Source: a bacterium (GTDB lineage Bacteria; NPL-UPA2; JAUVJM01). Taken from it: a DNA stretch of 64,000 bases. The stretch spans positions 1 through 64,000 of the forward strand of contig JAUWGW010000004.1 of the NCBI GenBank assembly GCA_030606215.1. The letters run 5' to 3'. Both the position numbers and the translations under genes were made by a program. Below the pieces are notes generated by a model. It was not told the origin of the DNA, made no database searches, and saw nothing but the letters and a program-made list of their open reading frames with translations. Shown here in pieces: positions 54,174-63,435 of the stretch (positions are counted from its first letter, which is position 1; the number at the start of each line of letters is the position of its first letter).

Positions 54174-54280
54174 TTAACTTTCCTTAGAAGTTCAAAATAT
54201 CGTTGGCGACTGGTTCTGAATCCATCTAATTCAAAAATCCTTATAAGTGTTTTGTAGTTAATGGGAACGATTTTGGGCAT
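54170..54280 (-). pseudogene. Truncated hicA toxin remnant
   Basis: A 36-residue frame whose ATG overlaps the hicB stop (ATGA). It begins MPKIVPINYKTLIRIFELDG followed by FRTSRQ, the N-terminal half of HicA toxins, where a Gly-Ser-His RNA-binding segment should follow. Instead it reads RYFELLRKVK and stops, overlapping the next gene's ATG. The catalytic His and second half are missing, so the toxin is very likely inactive. Confidence 0.65.
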
Positions 54281-54564
54281 CAGGTAGCAACATGTTCTAT
54301 TTTAAGTTCTTCGATAGCTAAAGGTTCAGGAGCTACCCACCGCGGAACAGGCTCTGCAAAATGGACAAAACCTGCCTCTTCCAAAATCTCACTCAATGTT
54401 TTCATTCTTTCACATTCTTCCAAAAATAAAGAGACCGCTTCAGATAAACTTGCTTTTGCCTCTTCAGGAGTGTTTCCAAAACTTGAAACATTTAGTTCTG
54501 GAGAAACAGCAACATATTGACCATTTTCCTTGAATATCTCTACTCTGATTATAATGCTTTCCAT
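54280..54564 (-). CDS. hicB: HicB-family antitoxin
   Basis: A 94-residue HicB-type protein with the partial RNase-H-like fold: IIIRVEIFKENGQYVAVSPE, then SSFGNTPEEAKASLSEAVSL and FLEECERMKTL. It lacks an obvious C-terminal DNA-binding helix-turn-helix. HicB neutralises HicA; here the gene order is hicB then hicA remnant. It starts 4 nt below the BNR/FnIII gene stop. Confidence 0.82.
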   Translation of the reverse strand: MESIIIRVEIFKENGQYVAVSPELNVSSFGNTPEEAKASLSEAVSLFLEECERMKTLSEILEEAGFVHFAEPVPRWVAPEPLAIEELKIEHVAT

Positions 54565-54568
54565 AATA

Positions 54569-56779
54569 TCATCCTCGCATCAAAAAATCTGCAACTTTTA
54601 TCCATGGTCTGAGCTGTATCCGCACCAGAAATCTTACTAAAGGTTTCTCAGAAATAAACTCGGCAACAGGAGGACTCACTCTATAGTACCCACTGACAAA
54701 TGCTCTACCTAAACTATTTCCCAATAAACACCTATCCCTGAATATTGAAAGAACCCTCACCTCTTCGGAAAGCGCACTTCCGTAACACGCAGTCGCAATG
54801 AAACATCCCCCGCCTGGACCAAAACCCTCACCCGCCCCCGGAGCAGACCCCGGAGCAGTTCCTGTCCCACTACCATATCCCGCAGTGGGAGCTGCGCTTG
54901 CTTCATTTGAATCCGAACTCTCATTATTACTTGTATCAATAGCAGTCACCACATAGTAGTAAGTTATTCCATTGGTAAGACCCGTATTTAGATAGAATGT
55001 AATTGGTGCTGCTACCGAATCTACATAATAATAGTAATTTCCGGAAACAATGCTCCTGTAAACATGATAACTGCTCAAATCAGCGTCACCGGGCGCAGTC
55101 CAGGATAAACTTACCTCTCCATTTCCCGCAGCAGCGCTCAAGCCAGTCGGAGCAGAAGGTGCGGTAGTATCATCAGCGTTAGGAGTTGCGTGAGTGTCAC
55201 TTGAATAACCGCTTTCATTTCCACCTGTATCAACAGCAGTAACAACATACCAGTAGCAGGTGCCATTGGTTACAGAAGTATCCGTATATTGCGATACAGA
55301 ACTTGTTGCAGTTGCAGCGGCGCCCCAGGCACCACGAGTTATTGCGCGATAAATATTGTAATAACTGAAATCTGCTTCAGTATTGTCAGCCCAGTCAAGC
55401 GTAATTACGCCATCACCAGCAGCAGCAGATAAACTTGAGGGCGCAGATGGCGCACCGCTCCCAACCGGTGCCGCACCATACCTCGCACATTTTATACTGC
55501 TGCCTGTATCACGCCAGACGACATAGACCTCACCAGTTGAACTTGCAACTACTGTGGGGTCTTCCTCGCTCCCCGAGGCTGTGTCACTTACGCGAAGGTC
55601 AGCTCCTGCCTCTCCACTTTCAACAATCCCATTACCATTAGTATCAATACCCCATCTAAATCCCGTTGTCTCATCTACATATGTTGCTTCCTGAAAATAG
55701 ATATGATTGTCTCTCGTATCCCGCCAAGCCGCATAAAGATGCGTTGTCCCCGGCTGAACTGCAATTGAAGCCTGGTCCTGGTCATATCCAGCATAACCAT
55801 CGCTTGCAATTCTTTTATCATCAGCAGTGTAATGCCATGTCACCCCGCCATCACGAGAATAATCAAAATATACATTCTTGATACCGCTTGAAGCAGCGCA
55901 CCAGACACAAAAGACCCAGTCACTTCCAACTTTTGACGCCGCTAAACCAGGACGCTGTTCCTGAACAGTCCCTGTGCCGCTTACTGTAGTATCAGCCTGC
56001 CATGTAACGCCCCCATCAGTACTATAGTCAAACTGAATAGAGTTGCCTATATATACCCATGCCACATATACATGAGATTCCCCTGATTTCTTAACTGCAA
56101 TGGCAGGATAACGTGCATGAGGATTATCGCTGACTGCAGTTGGACCGGTCCAACTCGTCCCCTCATTGGATGACGAGAAGGAGTAAATGTGGAAATTACC
56201 TGGGCCACCCTCCTTATTATCCCCAGTCACTACACAAACATTATCAATGCCGCTTACGTTCTCAACGGCAATATCCTGTTGAATAACAACCGAGGCCCCG
56301 TCTATCCCCTTATCCGCCGCATCCAGCTTCTTACTAAAAGCATATGGGCCTCCAGGGTGTGTAGATTTGAAACCCAACGCATAGTAAGTACTACTTGTTA
56401 GCACTGTATGTATCACATATGCATCCTGGGCATTATTTCTTGCAATTCTCGGGTACCATCTGCTGGCGGATTCCACCTTGGCTCCACTACCAAAGCTCGC
56501 ACCGTTATTTGTTGATTTCATGAAATAAATACAGTCTGCACTGTCTTTATAATCCTCATAAGTTACATAGATATAACTATTATCATCAATTGCGGCGTGC
56601 GGATGTAAAGCATAGGCTGAACTATCAACGGTGGTAGGTGTATTAAATGTTCTTGTGGTTTGTGCGGAAGCAATATTCGCATCGGGAAGGAATCTCACAG
56701 AAAAGCTTTGAAAAAATAAAAGAGTAAGCGCAGAACAAAAAAGAATCAGAAAAGAATACCGCTTTGTTTTCATGGACAC
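54569..56779 (-). CDS. Secreted BNR-repeat/fibronectin III protein with C-terminal CFI-box
   Basis: A 736-residue exported protein. After the signal sequence (FLILFCSALTLLFFQSFS) a sialidase-like beta-propeller of BNR-type repeats runs to about residue 440 (SSNEGTSWTGPTAV, YSTDGGVTWQAD, YSRDGGVTWHYTA). Two FnIII domains follow (APSSLSAAAGDGVITLDWAD, APTGLSAAAGNGEVSLSWTA), then a Gly/Ser/Pro linker and the CFI-box module (GGCFIATACYGSALSEEVRV, YYRVSPPVAEFI). No sialidase catalytic set is evident, so glycan binding is more likely than hydrolysis. The GTG start at 56779 has GGGAGG 7 nt upstream. Confidence 0.85.
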   Translation of the reverse strand: MSMKTKRYSFLILFCSALTLLFFQSFSVRFLPDANIASAQTTRTFNTPTTVDSSAYALHPHAAIDDNSYIYVTYEDYKDSADCIYFMKSTNNGASFGSGAKVESASRWYPRIARNNAQDAYVIHTVLTSSTYYALGFKSTHPGGPYAFSKKLDAADKGIDGASVVIQQDIAVENVSGIDNVCVVTGDNKEGGPGNFHIYSFSSSNEGTSWTGPTAVSDNPHARYPAIAVKKSGESHVYVAWVYIGNSIQFDYSTDGGVTWQADTTVSGTGTVQEQRPGLAASKVGSDWVFCVWCAASSGIKNVYFDYSRDGGVTWHYTADDKRIASDGYAGYDQDQASIAVQPGTTHLYAAWRDTRDNHIYFQEATYVDETTGFRWGIDTNGNGIVESGEAGADLRVSDTASGSEEDPTVVASSTGEVYVVWRDTGSSIKCARYGAAPVGSGAPSAPSSLSAAAGDGVITLDWADNTEADFSYYNIYRAITRGAWGAAATATSSVSQYTDTSVTNGTCYWYVVTAVDTGGNESGYSSDTHATPNADDTTAPSAPTGLSAAAGNGEVSLSWTAPGDADLSSYHVYRSIVSGNYYYYVDSVAAPITFYLNTGLTNGITYYYVVTAIDTSNNESSDSNEASAAPTAGYGSGTGTAPGSAPGAGEGFGPGGGCFIATACYGSALSEEVRVLSIFRDRCLLGNSLGRAFVSGYYRVSPPVAEFISEKPLVRFLVRIQLRPWIKVADFLMRG

Positions 56780-56877
56780 GACTTAACCTCCCGTTTCAAC
56801 CAGTGAACAATCATCCGTGTTGATAGTTGCCTCATTCATGAGACTCTCCTGCAAGGTAAATATTCAGCGAACTACAT

Positions 56878-56966
56878 CCCAACCTGTCATTCTGAGGAGC
56901 AACGCGACGAAGAATCTCTCGTAGATTCTTCCCCTTCGCTTCACTCATGGTCAGAATGACACGGCG
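56878..56966. repeat. Palindromic repeat, family B, copy 2
   Basis: Core 56886-56960, GTCATTCTGA ... TCAGAATGAC, with the GAAGAATCT/AGATTCTTC inner arms. It is inverted relative to 16285-16371 and shares the flanks AGGTTG and AACGCCGT. A further related segment (56972-57045: GAGATTGCTTCACTTCGTTC, then ACAATGACA, CTTCGCAATGAC) fills the rest of the gap. No gene is seen in 56780-57045. Confidence 0.8.
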
Positions 56967-57045
56967 TTTACTCTACGAGATTGCTTCACTTCGTTCACAA
57001 TGACAAGCGAGGAACCTAGCTCACAACCGCTCTTCGCAATGACAT

Positions 57046-57789
57046 TTAGAATCTGAATCCAAGCACTGCGCTGGTTGCTTTCTCATCAGAGAAACGCATT
57101 TCAACGCCCATAATGTAGTTCTCATCAAATACAAAGTCAAATCCTACAAAGAAACCAAAGTTGTCATCGGCAGCAAGCTGCCCGCTCTGTGAACCATATG
57201 TCCAGTCAACCTTGACATCTGAGTATCTCACCCCTGCGTGGAAAGATGTGGAGCTGAGTTTAAATGGTTCAACGAGTGATGTAGCATCACTCACAACATT
57301 CTCAATACACATATATAGGGACCCATCCCATTCCTTCCACTCTGCTGTCCTGTTGCCTGTCGTCTCCTTCGGCTCAAATGTGAAATACTGCGCCCCTCCT
57401 CCAAGACTCAGTCCTAACTTCAAATCCTCATAAAAATTTACTCTGAACCCGCCCCCCCAGGCTAAATCCCCTGAATGCGAATAGTTTGTTGAGGCATTTG
57501 GATTCCAGAGTTTAAGGTCGGATGAACCAACTTTTGCTAAAAGACTGATTCTATCAGAAAGCCCGTAAATAATCTTCGCAAGAGACTGTTTGCTTTCTAC
57601 ATCAAGAGCCTGTGTGCCGAATTTACTGTCAGAAAGGTTTCGTCCTTTCACTGAACTGTATTCAAAACCCATAATGTAACGACCCCTCTCCGGAAGAAAC
57701 CCGGGATTACCTTCTGAAGCACATTCGACAACCATCGCACACGCAAGAATCAGAATCCCTGCGCCAAGACAAATACTTATCTTTTTCAT
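57046..57789 (-). CDS. Outer-membrane beta-barrel protein
   Basis: A 247-residue exported protein: signal peptide MKKISICLGAGILILACAMV, then amphipathic strands (RYIMGFEYSSVKGR, LAWGGGFRVNFYEDLKLGLS, FGFFVGFDFVFDENYIMGVE) and a C-terminal SAVLGFRF ending in Phe. About ten to twelve strands fit a small porin or opacity-type barrel. A strong promoter lies upstream, suggesting an abundant protein. No specific family recognised. Confidence 0.75.
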   Translation of the reverse strand: MKKISICLGAGILILACAMVVECASEGNPGFLPERGRYIMGFEYSSVKGRNLSDSKFGTQALDVESKQSLAKIIYGLSDRISLLAKVGSSDLKLWNPNASTNYSHSGDLAWGGGFRVNFYEDLKLGLSLGGGAQYFTFEPKETTGNRTAEWKEWDGSLYMCIENVVSDATSLVEPFKLSSTSFHAGVRYSDVKVDWTYGSQSGQLAADDNFGFFVGFDFVFDENYIMGVEMRFSDEKATSAVLGFRF

Positions 57790-57860
57790 ACGCTACCCCT
57801 TTCCACAAAAAATACAGTGACCAGTGATCAATATTCAATGATGATTTTCATAGTGAAGTC

Positions 57861-57890
57861 ATTATAATCCTTAGCCGAAATTCCTGTCAA
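57861..57890 (-). promoter_or_regulatory. Consensus sigma70-type promoter of the barrel protein gene
   Basis: On the minus strand TTGACA (57885-57890), 18 nt, TATAAT (57861-57866): both hexamers perfect. The leader is about 65 nt with AAAGGGG before the ATG at 57789. Confidence 0.85.
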
Positions 57891-57939
57891 GGAGTTTATC
57901 ATCAACAGCAAAGTATTTCAAGAAATTAAGGAGAAGAAA

Positions 57940-58647
57940 TTAAGGAGAAGAGAAACGGTATTTTATCAGGGGCCGGAGCGCTGAGAAACCATCCCTCCAG
58001 GTAATTTTTTTCCCTTCTGTAGATTTCCTCCCTTTATAGTTAATCGGCACCTCAAAAATTTTAACTCCCTTACGCAGGAGTTTTACGGTAATCTCGGGTT
58101 CAAAGTCAAACCTGTTTGCATCAAAACTAATGCTTTTTAAGACATCTGTCTTAAACAATTTATAGCATGTCTCCATGTCGGAAAGATGACTTCCGTAGAG
58201 GACATTTGCTATAGTGGTGAGGATTTTATTTGCCCACCAGTGAAGTGATAGGAAATTCCTGTTCCCACCCATAAAACGACTGCCATATACGACATCTGCC
58301 TCACCTTTCAGAATTGGCTGCAGGAGAAGCAAATAATCTTTCGGGTCATATTCCAGATCAGCATCCTGAATGATTGTAAAGGTCCCTCTGACCTTCTTGA
58401 GAGCTGTTCTTATAGCAGCTCCCTTGCCTCTATTTCTTGCATGGAAAAGGATTTTAATGTGTGAGGAGTCATCCTTCCCCTGGATATATCCCTTCAGTAT
58501 CTCGCGGGTCCCATCAGTTGAAAAGTCATCAACAATAATCAGTTCTTTCTCAACAGGCAAGTCCATCACCCGACGGATAATTTCGCGGATAGTCGCCCTT
58601 TCATTATATACAGGCATCATAACAGAAAGTTTAGGGTTCATAGACAT
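57940..58647 (-). CDS. Family 2 glycosyltransferase (dolichyl-phosphate-mannose-synthase-like)
   Basis: A 235-residue GT2 with MMPVYNERATI, IIVDDFSTDGT, RNRGKGAAIRTAL, QDADLEYDP (the DXD-type metal site) and GSRFMGGNRNF, closely resembling DPM1-type synthases that make polyprenyl-phosphate sugars. No membrane anchor follows. It overlaps the upstream membrane glycosyltransferase gene by 17 nt and may supply its lipid-linked donor. Its last codons fall in a tandem 14-bp repeat (57922-57949). Confidence 0.87.
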   Translation of the reverse strand: MSMNPKLSVMMPVYNERATIREIIRRVMDLPVEKELIIVDDFSTDGTREILKGYIQGKDDSSHIKILFHARNRGKGAAIRTALKKVRGTFTIIQDADLEYDPKDYLLLLQPILKGEADVVYGSRFMGGNRNFLSLHWWANKILTTIANVLYGSHLSDMETCYKLFKTDVLKSISFDANRFDFEPEITVKLLRKGVKIFEVPINYKGRKSTEGKKITWRDGFSALRPLIKYRFSSP

Positions 58648-60454
58648 GGTCTGTGCCGAAACTAATTACATGAGGTAAAGAGGATAACCTTTCTTTCATG
58701 CTCAGCCACCTTTCCCTTCCGAACCTCTTCGCATGTATTATGGCATATTTTACTCCAAAGCCCTCCAAAAGAGCAATTGATTTTTCTGAAGGAAATTCCT
58801 GCATTACTCTATTGATTTCCCAGTAATCCGATGGAAAAAAACCGCTATACCCATTAACAAGCTTCTTCCAGTGAAATGTTGACCAGTACATATACCTTGC
58901 CTCCATGTAAACTCTTGGCGGCGAGGATGGCATAGGAAGCTCTACCACTGCAAAATCTCCTTCCTGCCGTGAAAGCCATCTGTAAACTTCCGGGACTCCT
59001 CCTGGAAATAGATAAAATCGAAAAGGGAAGCAGGAATACTCTGCAATTAACAAAAGCAGAATCAAGGCGCATATTACTTTTCTCCAGCGCAGCAAACCGG
59101 CTTTAAGAAAATTCCTGATGCCAAAACCAGCCAGCACACTTATACTGAATGTTACCATCATTCCCCAGCGTGCAGCAACACGAAGGCTCTGGAAAGGCGG
59201 GAAAAGTTTATAAAACATTCGGTACAGAAAGAAAGCAGGACCGAGGGAGAGGATAAATGTAAATATAAGCAAGAAAAGATAGAACCTCTGGTTTTCTATA
59301 ACCATGCGATTGCGAATAAACCGGCAGAGGAAAAACGGTTCCTTGCGGCGAAATAAGAAGTAACGAATAACAAAAAGAAGTGCAGTAATCATAACGGGGT
59401 TGGTCATCCGGTGTGCGCTAAAGTGTAGTCTGCCTATATCAAATGAAAATCCGCCGGTAATAAGAATAAATAAACCAAAAATCAAACTGATGATGATGAG
59501 AATGTCTATAAAATAAAATTTTAATTGAGCTCTTTCTCTTCTTTCCCGCCGTGATATAAACCCGTAGACACTCAGGAAAATCGCAAGAAGCCCCGGGAAG
59601 AGTCTTTTCTCATGGTCTCCGAAAATAATACTGAAGCGTTTATAGAGATGATTGGAAGGTGAAGCCGCCAGATAACTCTCCACATCTGCGGAGTAATGCT
59701 TCACTTCCGAAATAGAACGCACAAAATTCATTTCCTTCTGAACACGCGCGTAGGGTTTGTAAAAAGGATATAGTGAAATACCGGCAATGAGGATAAAAAG
59801 GAGAATTCCGGCGAAATTCTTCCTCGTGAGTTTTCTCCTGAATATAAACCACACAAACATACAGCCAATACTTACACTCAAGAAAACTGCATAGTAGCCG
59901 CATGAAAGACACTGAAGCACAAAAAATAATGTAAAAAGAAGCAAATCTTTATATCTTTTTTTGTCAAAAAATTTGTGTAAATATAAAAATGCAAACGGCA
60001 TCCAGTGATTTGTTAGAAGCTGGAGATGGGCAACATGGTCAAACCTATACGGGCAGAAGGCAAAAATCATACCCGAGACAATCCCGGCGAATCGACTGCC
60101 TGTCAGATACGATACAAGACAGTACATCCCAAACCCCGCAAGAATAAATGAAAGCAAAAAAACTGTATTGTAAGCAAGCATTGGTTTTCCCGTGATTACT
60201 ATGACAGGTAGAGCAATCAGGCTGCTTGCAAAGAGATGTTCAGAATAAGCGAGAGCGGACTTATGTGGATGGAAAATGTTTGCCTCGAACAGGGATAAAG
60301 GTTCATTTAAAATCTGATGCACATCCCAGGCAAGTATCCAGGTATTGAGAAGGGGGTCCCCAACATCACTTATCGCTCTATCCATATTGAGGATGAGGGG
60401 ATATGTAAGGAGAACGGAAAGAATGCAGAAAAAGATAAATGCAAAAATCTTCAT
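58631..60454 (-). CDS. Multi-pass GT-C-like membrane protein
   Basis: A 607-residue protein with 11-13 hydrophobic segments over the first ~470 residues and a soluble C-terminal domain (about 480-607, starting VPEVYRWLSRQEGDFAVVEL). The first loop has DVGDPLLNTWILAWDVHQIL, the acidic pattern seen in GT-C enzymes, and YPLILNM precedes it. It is probably a polyprenyl-phosphate-sugar-dependent transferase fed by the adjacent GT2. Substrate unknown. Overlaps both neighbours. Confidence 0.7.
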   Translation of the reverse strand: MKIFAFIFFCILSVLLTYPLILNMDRAISDVGDPLLNTWILAWDVHQILNEPLSLFEANIFHPHKSALAYSEHLFASSLIALPVIVITGKPMLAYNTVFLLSFILAGFGMYCLVSYLTGSRFAGIVSGMIFAFCPYRFDHVAHLQLLTNHWMPFAFLYLHKFFDKKRYKDLLLFTLFFVLQCLSCGYYAVFLSVSIGCMFVWFIFRRKLTRKNFAGILLFILIAGISLYPFYKPYARVQKEMNFVRSISEVKHYSADVESYLAASPSNHLYKRFSIIFGDHEKRLFPGLLAIFLSVYGFISRRERRERAQLKFYFIDILIIISLIFGLFILITGGFSFDIGRLHFSAHRMTNPVMITALLFVIRYFLFRRKEPFFLCRFIRNRMVIENQRFYLFLLIFTFILSLGPAFFLYRMFYKLFPPFQSLRVAARWGMMVTFSISVLAGFGIRNFLKAGLLRWRKVICALILLLLIAEYSCFPFRFYLFPGGVPEVYRWLSRQEGDFAVVELPMPSSPPRVYMEARYMYWSTFHWKKLVNGYSGFFPSDYWEINRVMQEFPSEKSIALLEGFGVKYAIIHAKRFGRERWLSMKERLSSLPHVISFGTDHVYEP

Positions 60455-61578
60455 TGGAGGTACTTGAAGCGGGAAGGAGTTTTAATTAGCTCCTGGTAAA
60501 GTTCCATTGTTCTCTCGGCTATCAGTTTCCAGGATACAGCTTTTCTGACATATTCTCTCGCGTTTCTTGATAACTCATTCCTTAAAGCATCATCCGTTAG
60601 AATCTTTACGATATACTCTACAAACTCCTCATCACTCGCTGCGACAAGACCGCACTTTATCCCTGTAGCTGCTTCTCTCAGACTCCTCACGTCAGGCGAA
60701 ACAACTACAGGAGCTCCGAAAGCAAGACAGTGCGCAAAAATTCCGCTCTGCGCTCCTTTCCGATACGGCAGCGGGACGACATCAGCGGCTGACATAATTG
60801 TATCAAAAGTCTCCTGCGAAATTTGTCCTCTCACAACAAGAATTTTTTTAGAGGCGGGCGAATTCTCTGCCAGGCCTAACAACTCATCCCTATAATCATG
60901 ATATTCATCCTGCCGAAGCTTGCTCGCAATAACGAGAACTGCTTTTTCTACTCTTTCTGCTATCTGCGGGAATATTCTGATTATTCTATCCATCCCTTTT
61001 GTCCGACGGAAATATCCGCAGAGAAGAACCACTTTCGCATCTTCATCTAAACCAATTTTCTTCTTCGCCTCCGGCACCGGTTCAAGCTCCCTTGCACCAT
61101 GGGGAATAACCCGGATATTGTCAAACTGCCCAACTTCCCTCAGGATAGCAGACTTCTGATATTTCTCGTGGACGATAACTCTCTCAGCTCCCATAAGAAT
61201 GGCATCCAGCACAATTCTTCTCTCCTTCGGAATCTCCTCGTAGACGGTATGCAGGGTAATAACAACGGGAATACCCGCAAGTTTGAATCTATATACAAGA
61301 GGAATACAGCTTATGCCTTCAGGTTTTCCGAAGAGTAGAAATTCATGCTGGATATGAACAATATCAGGAGTAAATTTGATCATCATCCTGAAAACCTTTT
61401 TAGCCAAATCGGTGTCTTCTGAATCAAAAGCAGGATAGACTTTCTCGCCTCTTCCCCCGAACTGACTTACTATATAAAGTTCATGCCCGAGAGCGGTAAG
61501 CCTGTCTGTAAGATATTTAGTATAAGTAGCTATCCCGCATTCAATAGGCGGATATGTAGAAACAACACCTATACGCAT
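60451..61578 (-). CDS. Family 4 glycosyltransferase
   Basis: A 375-residue GT-B enzyme: N-terminal Rossmann fold starting IGVVSTYPPIECGIATYTKY, then VHIQHEFLLFG, VIPHGARELEPV, and the donor-binding C-terminal fold with GYFRRTKGMDRIIRIFP and PYRKGAQSGIFAHCLAFGAP, followed by VVVSPDV. In many GT4 enzymes the E-x7-E motif is clear; here the corresponding segment is Q-S-rich, so the donor is uncertain. It overlaps the next gene by 4 nt and lies 7 nt below pal. Confidence 0.87.
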   Translation of the reverse strand: MRIGVVSTYPPIECGIATYTKYLTDRLTALGHELYIVSQFGGRGEKVYPAFDSEDTDLAKKVFRMMIKFTPDIVHIQHEFLLFGKPEGISCIPLVYRFKLAGIPVVITLHTVYEEIPKERRIVLDAILMGAERVIVHEKYQKSAILREVGQFDNIRVIPHGARELEPVPEAKKKIGLDEDAKVVLLCGYFRRTKGMDRIIRIFPQIAERVEKAVLVIASKLRQDEYHDYRDELLGLAENSPASKKILVVRGQISQETFDTIMSAADVVPLPYRKGAQSGIFAHCLAFGAPVVVSPDVRSLREAATGIKCGLVAASDEEFVEYIVKILTDDALRNELSRNAREYVRKAVSWKLIAERTMELYQELIKTPSRFKYLQ

Positions 61579-61585
61579 TATTCAC

Positions 61586-62119
61586 TCATCTGGCTTTTAT
61601 TTTAAAATGAGCCCTTCTGTTCTCTGCCCACGCAGACTCAGAATGCCGCGGGTCAACTGGCTGCTCCTCACCATAGCTGATTGTGAAAACTTTCCCTGGA
61701 TTTATCCCGAGAGCAACGAGATATTTTCTGACGCTGGCTGCTCTTCTCTGTCCAAGAGCCAGATTATACTCCACGGTTCCCCTCTCATCACAATGCCCTT
61801 CAATCTGCACTTTCACAGCCCGATGTTTTCTCAACCACTCAGCGTTCTCAGCCAGTATCCTCCTCGTGTCAGGTTTTATATCAGATCTATCAAAATCAAA
61901 ATAGACATCCTGGAGTTTACTCGTATCCGCGAAAACCATTCCTCTCGCAGACAGTTCAGGGTTAATCCCGAGAGCTTCTAACTCCTCCTCCGTTATAGTT
62001 TCTCCGGGTGCTCTCTCAGCCAGACCTCTCAGCCCGCCCCTTCTCCCCCGCGCGCAACCACCCACCGCAACGAGGCAGACTACCAGCAAAACCGCAATCT
62101 CTCTAAACCTCTTTCCCAT
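61586..62119 (-). CDS. pal: Peptidoglycan-associated lipoprotein
   Basis: A 177-residue Pal: lipoprotein signal with lipobox ending LVAVGGC, a linker, then an OmpA-like domain (about 65-177) with VYFDFDRSDIKPDTRRILAE, IEGHCDERGTVEYNLALGQR and RRAASVRKYL. It binds peptidoglycan and, with TolB, ties the outer membrane to the wall during division. The start at 62119 has AGGGGGGTGTGAT upstream; the longer frame lies inside the tolB end. Next to tolB and tolA as expected. Confidence 0.94.
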   Translation of the reverse strand: MGKRFREIAVLLVVCLVAVGGCARGRRGGLRGLAERAPGETITEEELEALGINPELSARGMVFADTSKLQDVYFDFDRSDIKPDTRRILAENAEWLRKHRAVKVQIEGHCDERGTVEYNLALGQRRAASVRKYLVALGINPGKVFTISYGEEQPVDPRHSESAWAENRRAHFKIKAR

Positions 62120-62135
62120 ATCACACCCCCCTTTT

Positions 62136-63410
62136 TTATCGTGGTGACCAGCAAGGGTACTCATTGCCCCCTTTGATAAAAGTAAGCCGTCTCTGTCTTG
62201 AGCCATCAACATCCATTACATAAATATTTTTATTCCCATCTCTTGTGGAACTGAAGACAATATGTCTCCCATCCGGAGAAAAAGACGGATTCTCGTTATC
62301 GCCGCCGTTTCTGGTAAGGCGCCTTTTCTCGCTGCCATCAGTATTCATTATCCATATATCAAAACGACCTCCCCTTTGCGATGAAAATACAACTCTGTCG
62401 CCTTTCGGTGACCAGTCGGGAGAATCGTTATAGCCGGCATTCGTGAGTCTCTTCAATACTTTGCCCCTTGCATCCATCATATATATATGTGGACCACGCG
62501 CCCTTCCCGATGTGAAAACAATATATCTTCCATCAGGAGACCAGGACGGGGAACAATCAATCCTCGGGTGATGAGTCAATCTCGTCTCGCCCTTCCCGTT
62601 TGATTTGAAAAGATAAATTTCTGCATTTCCATCCTTTGTAAGTGTAAGAGCAAGCCATCTTCCGCATGGCGACCAGGCGGCACCATAGTTTAACCCCTGA
62701 AAAGTGCAAAGTTTCGTAACTTCACCACTTTCAATATTCTTGATGTAGAGATCAGGATTTTTCTCGCGGTATGTGGTATAAGCAATCCTTTTCCCATCAG
62801 GAAGCCATGATGGAATTGTCGCAAGAGAACGGTCACAAGTTTCCCGCACAGGATTATGTCCATCATAATCCATAACACATATTTCTTTATGTCCGGAACT
62901 GTTTGAGACAAAAGCAATTTTAGTCTGAGAAATCCCCGCCTCCCCTGTAACTCTGTGGACAACCTCATCAGAAAAACGATGCACCATCTTCCTCAACCAT
63001 TTCTCCTCGCCCTTATAGACTTTTCCAAGAACCTGTCTCCCCCGTTTCACATCATAGAGACGGCACTTTAAGATAATCTCATCCCCCACAGTTATGTTTC
63101 CCCTCACAAGAAGTTCTGCCCCGAGATTCATCCATTCTCCAAAATTCCCCTCACCTCCGGATGCGGCTTCTTTGAGGAACAGGGGATTATCAATTGTTTT
63201 AAAATAACCGGAGAATTTAAGGTCATCCGTTATAATTTTAGCTGCTTCAGCTCCCGAGACCGCATGCCCTTCGAAATCGGGAATTGCAATCACAATTTTC
63301 CTGTACTTCCCTTTACTCACGTCAAGATAGAGGTCAACAGCCCACAGCGAACCTGTAAACATAACAATTAAACCTACTACGAATAAACTTGAATTAGCAA
63401 GCTTTTGCAT
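62136..63410 (-). CDS. tolB: Tol-Pal system protein TolB
   Basis: A 424-residue periplasmic TolB: signal sequence (SSLFVVGLIVMFTGSLWAVD), an N-terminal alpha/beta domain (to about 150) with DDLKFSGYFKTIDNPLF, then a six-bladed WD40-like propeller with repeated P-x-W-S-P-D/K-G-x-R/K (SPSWSPDGRYIVFTS, SPDWSPKGDRVVFSS, NPSFSPDGRHIVFSS). It links Pal to TolA. The start at 63410 fits the signal peptide, but its ribosome site is weak. Confidence 0.93.
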   Translation of the reverse strand: MQKLANSSLFVVGLIVMFTGSLWAVDLYLDVSKGKYRKIVIAIPDFEGHAVSGAEAAKIITDDLKFSGYFKTIDNPLFLKEAASGGEGNFGEWMNLGAELLVRGNITVGDEIILKCRLYDVKRGRQVLGKVYKGEEKWLRKMVHRFSDEVVHRVTGEAGISQTKIAFVSNSSGHKEICVMDYDGHNPVRETCDRSLATIPSWLPDGKRIAYTTYREKNPDLYIKNIESGEVTKLCTFQGLNYGAAWSPCGRWLALTLTKDGNAEIYLFKSNGKGETRLTHHPRIDCSPSWSPDGRYIVFTSGRARGPHIYMMDARGKVLKRLTNAGYNDSPDWSPKGDRVVFSSQRGGRFDIWIMNTDGSEKRRLTRNGGDNENPSFSPDGRHIVFSSTRDGNKNIYVMDVDGSRQRRLTFIKGGNEYPCWSPR

Positions 63411-63435
63411 TTTGTGAGTGACTTTCGTCCCTCTA

